Source: CAZXSK01 sp964642855 (GTDB taxonomy: Bacteria > Planctomycetota > Phycisphaerae > SM23-33). Taken from it: 50,519 nucleotides of DNA. The stretch is from contig CAZXSK010000024.1 of assembly GCA_964642855.1 (NCBI GenBank), positions 1 through 50,519 of the forward strand, read 5' to 3'. Below are positions 7,215-13,411 of this stretch, piece after piece (position 1 is the stretch's first letter; each line of letters starts with the position of its first letter). The notes under the pieces were generated by a model. It was not told the DNA's origin. It was given only the letters and a program-made list of their open reading frames with translations, and did no database searches. A program made the translations under genes and the position numbers.

Positions 7215-9242
7215 ATGCTTCGTCTGGTTCGGAAGATGGGGAAGTTCATTCGCGGCGGAGCCGGTCCGCTCCAGATATTCATGGCCTGCCTGCTGGGCAT
7301 GCTGCTGGGGTTCGTGCCCGGGTTCAACATGACCACGGTCGTGCTGATCGTGCTGGTCCTGATTCTCAACGTCAGTCTGGGCGTGACGATTCTCTCATTC
7401 GCGGTGGGCAGGATCCTGGCTTTGATTCTGGCTCCGCTGACATTCCAGCTGGGCTACGTGATTATCCACCGGATCGGGCTGGAGGGGTTCTTCCGTGCGG
7501 CTGGGGATACGCCGGTCGTTGCGATGATGAACCTGCATTTCTACTGCCTGGCCGGTGGGATTCCCGTGGCGATCGTCCTGGGAGCCGTCGCGGGAATCGG
7601 GCTTTCGAAGCTCATCGTAGCCATCCGCAAAGGGCTTGTCGCCGCGTCGGGCAAGAGCAGGTTGGTGGAGGTGCTTTTCAGCAACCCCGTCACCCGGCTG
7701 CTGATGTTCATCCTGTTCGGGCGATCGAAGAAATCGATGAAGGAGATGCTCGAAGGCAAGAGCCCGATCATACGCAAGAGCGGGGTGATCGTTTCGGCTG
7801 CTCTGGTGCTGATCGTCGGAGGCGGGAGCGTGCTTCTGGTGGATGTTTTGCTGGCTTCACAGATGGCCGATGCCATGGGCAAGGCCAACGGCGCGGAAGT
7901 CAACATTGAGGAGGCAAATCTCTCTCTCACGCAGGGCCGGCTTGAGATCGTGGGCCTTCAGGTAACCGACCGCGACAATCCGACGGAGAACCTCGTGCAG
8001 GCCAAGCGGATCGTCAGCGACATGAGCATTGCCGATCTCCTGGCCAAGCGTGTGGTGATCGAGCGGATAGAGGTCTCCGACCTTCGCAGCAATGCTCCGC
8101 GCGAAACGCCCGGGGACGTTTACCCCATCGAGGTCAAGCCCGAGCCCCCGGCAGAGGAGGATCAGAAGTGGCCCGGAGAAGTGATCTGGGACTATTTCGA
8201 GAACCCGGAGAAGTACCAGAAGTATCTTCAGTATCTTCGGAAGCTCAAGGAGTACCTCGAGAAGCAGCGACAGAGAGAGAAGGAAGAGCCCGACAAGGAC
8301 TGGCTGGTCGAGCAGGCGAAGAACAAGGGCTACTTCGCGCTGAACGCCCGACACATCCTGACGAAACACCCCACGGTCGTCATCCGCGAGTTGGTCGTCG
8401 ACGAGATCCGCGTTCCGCAGTTCGAGAAAGACGTTCTCCGCCTGGAGGGCAAGGAACTCTCGTCCCATCCGGGCCTCAACGCCGGACAGATGAGTGTTCA
8501 TCTGATGAATCTGCCCCGGACGCCCGAGGAGCAGCCCGGTCATTACCAGCACGTATATGCGGATTTCGGTTTCCACACCGACCGGCAGATCCACAAGCTG
8601 GACTACCTTCTCTCGGGAATCGACATCGGCGAGGACGTCCAGTTCAGCGACAGGGTTCCGATCAAGTTCAAGTCGGCTGAGGCGTTCCTCAATGGCAAGG
8701 GCGGGTTCAACTACGAGCAGTTCGACGTGCGAACCGCGATCCGCGTCAGGCTGGTCGATGGCGAGCCCCGCGAGGATCAGGGGATGCTCGGCCTGGCGGT
8801 GGATGACACGAAAATGGTTCTCCAGGCGGTTTCCGATCTGAATCTTGCGGTCGAAGTAACGGGCCCGATCGAGAGGCCCCGCATTCGCGTTGACGAGGCG
8901 GCGACGCTTCGCAACATCGGCGACTCGCTCAAGGCGTTGGGCAAGACCCGTCTGGCCAAGACGGTCGGAAACGTGGCTTCGGAAGTCGGCAAGGGACTCA
9001 AGGAAGGCGCGGGCAAGCTTATCGAGGGTACCGGCGACCTGTTCAAGGGCATCGACCAAGCCGTGCGGGGCGAACCGGATGCCAACGACACCGACGACGG
9101 CGGGAAGAAACCGGGCCTGCTCGATGGGCTTCTTGGGTCGGGGAAGGAAGACCCCAACGCCAAGGACCCGCCGAAGGAACAGGAAGATCCCAACGCGAAC
9201 GAGAAGAAGCCCGGCCTGCTGGAGGGTATCCTCGGCGGCTAG
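7215..9242 (+). CDS. TIGR03546/TIGR03545-like fused membrane protein
   Basis: The 675-residue protein has two parts. Residues 1 to about 165 hold four or so hydrophobic segments (LQIFMACLLGMLLGFVPGF, MTTVVLIVLVLILNVSL, ILALILAPLTFQLGYV, GIPVAIVLGAVAGIGL) and resemble TIGR03546. After a further transmembrane segment (SGVIVSAALVLIVGGGSVLL), residues about 200-620 resemble TIGR03545: a long extracytoplasmic, AsmA-like region with VNIEEANLSLTQGRLEIVGL and a charged helical stretch around 330-370. In other bacteria I recall these as two neighbouring genes of unknown function, so this is a natural fusion. The C-terminal tail is low-complexity (KKPGLLDGLLGSGKED, then a near-repeat KKPGLLEGILGG). The ATG at 7215 follows a GGGAG site. 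The function is unknown; a role in envelope lipid or polymer handling is only suggested by the AsmA likeness. Confidence 0.65.
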   Translation: MLRLVRKMGKFIRGGAGPLQIFMACLLGMLLGFVPGFNMTTVVLIVLVLILNVSLGVTILSFAVGRILALILAPLTFQLGYVIIHRIGLEGFFRAAGDTPVVAMMNLHFYCLAGGIPVAIVLGAVAGIGLSKLIVAIRKGLVAASGKSRLVEVLFSNPVTRLLMFILFGRSKKSMKEMLEGKSPIIRKSGVIVSAALVLIVGGGSVLLVDVLLASQMADAMGKANGAEVNIEEANLSLTQGRLEIVGLQVTDRDNPTENLVQAKRIVSDMSIADLLAKRVVIERIEVSDLRSNAPRETPGDVYPIEVKPEPPAEEDQKWPGEVIWDYFENPEKYQKYLQYLRKLKEYLEKQRQREKEEPDKDWLVEQAKNKGYFALNARHILTKHPTVVIRELVVDEIRVPQFEKDVLRLEGKELSSHPGLNAGQMSVHLMNLPRTPEEQPGHYQHVYADFGFHTDRQIHKLDYLLSGIDIGEDVQFSDRVPIKFKSAEAFLNGKGGFNYEQFDVRTAIRVRLVDGEPREDQGMLGLAVDDTKMVLQAVSDLNLAVEVTGPIERPRIRVDEAATLRNIGDSLKALGKTRLAKTVGNVASEVGKGLKEGAGKLIEGTGDLFKGIDQAVRGEPDANDTDDGGKKPGLLDGLLGSGKEDPNAKDPPKEQEDPNANEKKPGLLEGILGG

Positions 9243-9271
9243 GGCCTGCTCCCTGGCAACAGCGCAGAAGA

Positions 9272-9311
9272 CCGCCCGTAGACCGTCAGGCCTGCGGGCG
9301 GCTTTGGTTTG
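9272..9311 (+). terminator. Rho-independent terminator after the TIGR03546-like gene
   Basis: CCGCCCG (9272-9278) pairs with CGGGCGG (9295-9301) and is followed by CTTTGGTTTG. It lies 30 bases after the stop codon. It also lies between convergent genes, so it may work weakly on the minus strand for the GH28 gene. Confidence 0.7.
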
Positions 9312-9339
9312 CATCAGACCGTGAGTCCGGCTCGTGCAA

Positions 9340-10695
9340 TCAGTCGATCAGCTGGTCTTCGATATCCTCTTTCGCTGCCTTTCCGCGGAAGTTCTCCAGT
9401 GTCAGGCCGGGGGCGTTGTGGGCTTCCAGGGCGTGCGACCAGTAGTCCTGGGCGTTGTCGCCCCAGACGACTTCCACGTTCCGCAGCTGCAGTTTGTCTG
9501 CATGCTGGGCGTAGATGCCCGGCGTGGGATACTCCGTGAGCCCTTCGTCCTTGCGATAGTCGATGCCGAAGCTCGTGTCGTTGACCATGCAGGGCCTGCG
9601 GTCCTGCACGCCGCCCGGCCACTTGCTCCACTTGTCGATCTCGACGCGGACGTTGTCCAGCACCAGCCCCTCGACGAGGCTGTCTTCCGAGCCGGCGATG
9701 AACACGCCGTTTTCGCTGCGGCACATGCAGTTGACGAAGCGGACATTCCGGACCTTGCCCAGGGGCGTACCTTTCGCGCGATGGATGGCGGTGACGTAGA
9801 TCGGCTCGGCCCGGCCCCACCAGCTCGGGTAGAAGTACCGCGTCTCGATGATGCAGTTGGCGAACAGGATGTTCTCGACGGTGCCCGAATCCCGCAGTTG
9901 AATGCTCAGCCCGCGATTGGACGAGCGGATCACGCAGTTCTGCACCGTGATGTTCCGGAAGTCATCGATGCTCTCGGTACCGATCTTCACAGCCGTCGAC
10001 GTGCTGACCAGTACGCAGTTGGTGATCGTGATGTTTTCGCTCGGGCCGCCGTCGGCGTCTTCCTCGCGGTTCTTGATCACGATGCAGTCGTCGCCGGCCT
10101 GGATGTAGCAATCGCTGATGCGAACGTTTCGGCAGTGGTCGGGGTCGATGCCGTCGCAGTTGGGCAGCGCCAGATCGTTGAGAATCCGAATGCCCGAGAT
10201 CACGACGTCCTCGCAGCCGGAGATGTTCATGCACCAGTTGGCCGAGTCCCGGAAGGTGATGTCATGGAAGCTGATATTCCGGCAGCTGGAGAACGTCAGC
10301 AACTGGGGCCTCTGCTTCTTGCCCTTGTAGTGGTACCGGTCGAGCTCGTCCATGAACGCCTTGCCGTTTCCGTCGATGATCCCGCCGCCGGTGAGGGCGA
10401 TGTTCTCGGCGTCTTCGGCGAAGATCAGGGTGTGACCCTTCTTGACCTTCGGCCAGGCGTGGCGGGTGTATTGCTCGATATCGTCCGAACCCCACAACTC
10501 GGCTCCGCGTTCGACGCGGAGTTCCATGTTGCTGCGGAGTTGGATGCTGCCCGTGATGTACTTGCCCCCCGCCGGGATCAGTACCGTGCCCCCGCCTCCT
10601 TCGGCGCAGGCGTCGATCGCCTTCTGGAGGGCCTGGGTGATCAGCGTCTGGCCGTCGGCGACGGCTCCGTAATCGGTGATGTCATAGATGGCCAT
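9340..10695 (-). CDS. Glycoside hydrolase family 28 protein (polygalacturonase-like)
   Basis: The 451-residue protein starts MAIYDITDYGAVADGQT, the usual opening of GH28 enzymes, and folds as a right-handed beta-helix with many N-x-x-I/V-x-N-C coils (RNISFHDITFRDS, RNITVQNCVIRSS, VENILFANCIIE). The catalytic aspartates lie in NCDGIDPDHC and AGDDCIVIK. The histidine and Arg-x-Lys motifs of classical polygalacturonases are not obvious (KIGTES and RGLSIQLRDSG occupy these places), so the substrate may be another uronic-acid-containing glycan. No signal peptide is seen, pointing to a cytoplasmic enzyme acting on imported oligosaccharides. It sits 83 bases downstream of the GH130 gene and is likely co-transcribed with it. 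Confidence 0.85.
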   Translation of the reverse strand: MAIYDITDYGAVADGQTLITQALQKAIDACAEGGGGTVLIPAGGKYITGSIQLRSNMELRVERGAELWGSDDIEQYTRHAWPKVKKGHTLIFAEDAENIALTGGGIIDGNGKAFMDELDRYHYKGKKQRPQLLTFSSCRNISFHDITFRDSANWCMNISGCEDVVISGIRILNDLALPNCDGIDPDHCRNVRISDCYIQAGDDCIVIKNREEDADGGPSENITITNCVLVSTSTAVKIGTESIDDFRNITVQNCVIRSSNRGLSIQLRDSGTVENILFANCIIETRYFYPSWWGRAEPIYVTAIHRAKGTPLGKVRNVRFVNCMCRSENGVFIAGSEDSLVEGLVLDNVRVEIDKWSKWPGGVQDRRPCMVNDTSFGIDYRKDEGLTEYPTPGIYAQHADKLQLRNVEVVWGDNAQDYWSHALEAHNAPGLTLENFRGKAAKEDIEDQLID

Positions 10696-10778
10696 GTCTG
10701 CTCTTTCTTCTGAGTGCTCGCGGGGCAGGCTGGGCAAGCCTTGGTCCGCGGGAGATTCCTGGTCCGGTGGTGGCGGGC

Positions 10779-11738
10779 TTACCAGTTCTTGCAGGCGAAG
10801 AGGATATCTTCGAGCTTGCCCATCGCCACGCACTGGACGGTATCTGCCCCGCCGTAGTAGACCTTCACCGTGCCGTCGGGCTCGACGATCTTCCCGCAGG
10901 GGAAGCAGACGTGCTCGACCAAGCCGGTCATCTCGTAATCCGCCTGGGGGTAGAGAATCGGGTAGTGGGTAACGTGACGAACCTTCCAGGGCTCGGCGAG
11001 GTCCAGCAGCGCCGCCCCCACGCTGTACTCACGCGTGGTGCAGTTGTTCATGATCGCGTGGAAGATAATCAGCCACCCCTCGTCGGTGCGATAGGGCACG
11101 GTCGACGGGCCAAGCCCGGCGATGGCGTAGTTCCAGACGTCCGACGTCCGCAGCACGCGCTTGGAGTCGCCCCAGTGGATCAGGTCGGGCGAGAAGCTCA
11201 GCCAGATGTCGCCCTTCCCCCCGGCGGCGGGCAGGTTCGGCCGCTCCAGCCGCATGTACCGCTGGTCCTTGCTCTTCTCCGGGAAGATCACCATGTTGCG
11301 GTTGTCCGGGGCGTTGACGAAGTTGACGAACTCCATGGTCTGCAGGTCCGTCGAACGGAACATGGCCACGCGGCACTCGCTGGTGGACTGGGTGGCCAGC
11401 AGCACCTTGAAGTCGCCGTCGATCCACGTGACGCGCGGGTCGTAGTAAACGGTGCTGGCCGCTTCGCGCCACCAGTCGGTATCGGGCATCTCGAAGGGCT
11501 CGGGGCGGAGCTTCCAGTTCAGTCCGTCCTCGCTGTCGGCGCCCCAGAGCAGCGTTTTGTGGTTCAGCTGGTTGGTCCTGCAGAGCATGACGTACTTGCC
11601 CTCGCTGACCTTCACAGCCGTCGAGTTGTACACCGCCCGCATCTTGAAGCCCAATTGCTCCTGGAAGTCTTCGGGCTTGAGAACCGGGTTCCCGTCGTAG
11701 CGCGTCAGAATGTCGCGATCGATCTTCGCGTAGTCCAT
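10779..11738 (-). CDS. Glycoside hydrolase family 130-type glycoside phosphorylase/hydrolase
   Basis: The 319-residue protein has a five-bladed propeller pattern typical of GH130: RYDGNPVLKP near residue 13, MRAVYNSTAVKVSEGKYVML, YYDPRVTWIDGDFKVLLA carrying the catalytic aspartate, IWLSFSPDLIHWGDSKRVLR, and GLVEHVCFPCGKI then VYYGGADTVQCVA at the end. Family members phosphorolyse beta-mannosides to mannose 1-phosphate, or in some clades hydrolyse beta-mannosides or arabinosides. No signal peptide is present. It is first in a two-gene unit with the GH28 gene and has its own strong promoter at 11789-11816. Subfamily and linkage are not resolved. Confidence 0.9.
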   Translation of the reverse strand: MDYAKIDRDILTRYDGNPVLKPEDFQEQLGFKMRAVYNSTAVKVSEGKYVMLCRTNQLNHKTLLWGADSEDGLNWKLRPEPFEMPDTDWWREAASTVYYDPRVTWIDGDFKVLLATQSTSECRVAMFRSTDLQTMEFVNFVNAPDNRNMVIFPEKSKDQRYMRLERPNLPAAGGKGDIWLSFSPDLIHWGDSKRVLRTSDVWNYAIAGLGPSTVPYRTDEGWLIIFHAIMNNCTTREYSVGAALLDLAEPWKVRHVTHYPILYPQADYEMTGLVEHVCFPCGKIVEPDGTVKVYYGGADTVQCVAMGKLEDILFACKNW

Positions 11739-11788
11739 CGAGTGGTCTCCGTGGAGAAAGAAGTCTTGAGAGTGCAGCCAGACGGGGG

Positions 11789-11816
11789 ATTATACCAGCC
11801 CCCGCGGGCATGTAAA
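11789..11816 (-). promoter_or_regulatory. Strong sigma-70-like promoter of the GH130-GH28 unit
   Basis: On the minus strand TTTACA (11811-11816) is followed after 16 bases by a perfect TATAAT (11789-11794). Transcription would begin near 11782, giving a leader of about 43 bases before the ATG at 11738. Confidence 0.75.
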
Positions 11817-11922
11817 CCCGGGATGAAAGAACAGACGCAGCTGCCGCCGGAGACCAGGCCCGTACGGGCCGCCCCGTGGTCGAAAGCCCAGCGCCCAGCC
11901 ATGCCTGACCGCGCTTGAATGC

Positions 11923-12198
11923 CTATTCGATGTTTGCCACCGAGTTCAGCGTTCCATACGGATTGGCAGCGAAGGTATTGTTGTCCGGGTCGCTGACCCA
12001 CTGGCCGTCGACGAGGTACTTGTACTCGTACGTTCCCGTGTCCAGTGGAACCACCGCGACAAACTCGCCCTTCTTGTTCCTCCGCATCGGCTGGGGCTGC
12101 CAGTTGTTGAAGTCGCCTGCGATCCTGGCTTTCCCCGCGCCTTCAGCCGGACGGATGGAGAAGCGAACCGTTCCCTTTCTGCTGCCTTTCCCGATCAT
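11923..12198 (-). CDS. Small isoamylase early-set (CBM48/AMPK-like) domain protein
   Basis: The 91-residue protein is a single glycogen-binding-like beta-sandwich: VRFSIRPAEGAGKARIAGDFNNWQ, then the core MRRNKKGEFVAVVPLDTGTYEYKYLVDG, then VSDPDNNTFAANPYGTLNSVANI. These match the CBM48/AMPK glycogen-binding domain pattern (GDFNNW, YEYKYLVDG). No catalytic domain is attached. An AAAGGAT ribosome binding site precedes the ATG. Free-standing copies are common in bacteria and their function is not established; binding of alpha-glucan or a protein partner is plausible. It lies 52 bases downstream of nikR on the same strand. Confidence 0.85.
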   Translation of the reverse strand: MIGKGSRKGTVRFSIRPAEGAGKARIAGDFNNWQPQPMRRNKKGEFVAVVPLDTGTYEYKYLVDGQWVSDPDNNTFAANPYGTLNSVANIE

Positions 12199-12250
12199 GG
12201 CGAATCCTTTCCGCTGGACCCGGCGGCGACGGCCTGTCGTTTCCCGGAGG

Positions 12251-12658
12251 CTAGACCTTGTCGCTGAGGTAGGTCAACTGGCCTACCCGAACGCCCCGGG
12301 TTGAGGATATCGCGTCCGCGACCCGACGCAGACGCCCTGCCGGGCCTTGCATGATGATACATTCGAGACAGTTATGGTGATCCAGGTGCACGTGCTGGCT
12401 GCAGAGAATCGCGTGGTGGTCCTGGTGCTGAATGTGCGTGAGCTCCTGAGCGAGATCCCGGGCCTCGTGGTCGAAGATCACGCTGAGGACAGCCACGATC
12501 TCCGCTTCGGCGTCCTCGGCCTGGTCGCGCGTGAGTTCCGCCCGCAGGAGGTCGCGCATCGCTTCGCTGCGGTTGGTGTAGCCGCGACGCGTCATCCAGT
12601 CGTCGAAGCGGCTGAGCAACTGCTCGTCGATCGCCAATGTCGTCCGTGCAAGACCCAT
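12251..12658 (-). CDS. nikR: NikR-type nickel-responsive transcriptional regulator
   Basis: The 135-residue protein has an N-terminal ribbon-helix-helix DNA-binding domain (ARTTLAIDEQLLSRFDDWMTRRGYTNRSEAMRDLLR) and a C-terminal ACT-like metal-binding domain. The nickel ligands of E. coli NikR (His76, His87, His89, Cys95) are matched by HQDHH and by QHVHLDHHNCLECI. It should repress or activate nickel uptake or nickel-enzyme genes when nickel binds. No nickel transporter or nickel enzyme is visible in this window, so its targets are elsewhere. I chose the ATG at 12658; a longer frame to 12715 adds 19 residues unlike the family. Confidence 0.92.
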   Translation of the reverse strand: MGLARTTLAIDEQLLSRFDDWMTRRGYTNRSEAMRDLLRAELTRDQAEDAEAEIVAVLSVIFDHEARDLAQELTHIQHQDHHAILCSQHVHLDHHNCLECIIMQGPAGRLRRVADAISSTRGVRVGQLTYLSDKV

Positions 12659-12857
12659 GCGACGTCCCTTGTTCCTGGGGTTAATTCCGCGCCGTGGAAC
12701 CGATTCCCGATGCATGGTACCGCGCGGAGACCAGCCTGACCAGAGCAGCAGCAGAAATCGCCACCGCGGCTTGGAACCCCTGCAGCGATCCTGCCAGCGG
12801 CGCGCAGAGGAAGCGCTCAGAGGGTGAGAAATGCCGGCGAAATGAGAACCAGCCCAG

Positions 12858-13232
12858 CTACTTCCCCTCGGCTGGGTCGTATTCGCGGAAGTAGTCCTTG
12901 AGCTCGTCGTCGGTGAGTTCGAGGTTGTTGTAGGTCGGCGGCGGGCCCGCGATGGCGTCGAGTACGGTCTCGGTGACCTCGGTATTGGCCCGGTTCAGCC
13001 ACTTGCGGGCGGTTCGCGTTGCCCGCCCCACCCGCTGGGCATTGCGGCGGTCCTGCATCGCCCGAAGAAGCCGGACCGAAGCGGTTTCGATGTCGCAGCC
13101 CCAGTTCCTCTCCACGGGCCCCATCAGCCATTCCCCCGCCGTCGACGGGCCATCGATGGACGTTCCGCATCCGCCGAGATACAGGGCGGGCAAGATCGTC
13201 AGCAGCGTCAGCAATGTTGTTCTGGTCGTCAT
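12858..13232 (-). CDS. Small lipoprotein of unknown function
   Basis: The 124-residue protein begins MTTRTTLLTLLTILPALYLGGC, a lipoprotein signal peptide with lipobox LGGC. The mature part is short and helical with no recognised domain (GEWLMGPVERNWGCDIETAS, RRNAQRVGRATRTARKWLNR) and ends in an acidic tail, FREYDPAEGK. I chose the start at 13232 because the signal peptide begins there. It lies downstream of the ileS terminator at 13358-13391, so it needs its own promoter; only a weak candidate (TTGCGC-18-GATAGA) is visible in between. Function unknown. Confidence 0.7.
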   Translation of the reverse strand: MTTRTTLLTLLTILPALYLGGCGTSIDGPSTAGEWLMGPVERNWGCDIETASVRLLRAMQDRRNAQRVGRATRTARKWLNRANTEVTETVLDAIAGPPPTYNNLELTDDELKDYFREYDPAEGK

Positions 13233-13357
13233 GTCGGGCCCCTTGCCGCACGTCGCGGCCGGATTGGCTGCGCAGATGCTCCGCACAGGGACACCCCTCC
13301 GCAGTATCTATCGGAATCGCCCGGGCGATCGCGCAACGGTTCCCCCGCGAGCGCATG

Positions 13358-13391
13358 AAAAAACGGCGGGAGCGGTGACCCGCCCCCGCCG
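13358..13391 (-). terminator. Rho-independent terminator of ileS
   Basis: On the minus strand CGGCGGG pairs with CCCGCCG, with an inner GCGG/CCGC stem and a GTCA loop, followed directly by six T. The 13364-13391 stem lies 20 bases after the ileS stop. This is the clearest terminator in the window. Confidence 0.9.
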
Positions 13392-13411
13392 CGTGGTTGT
13401 GATGATGAGTC

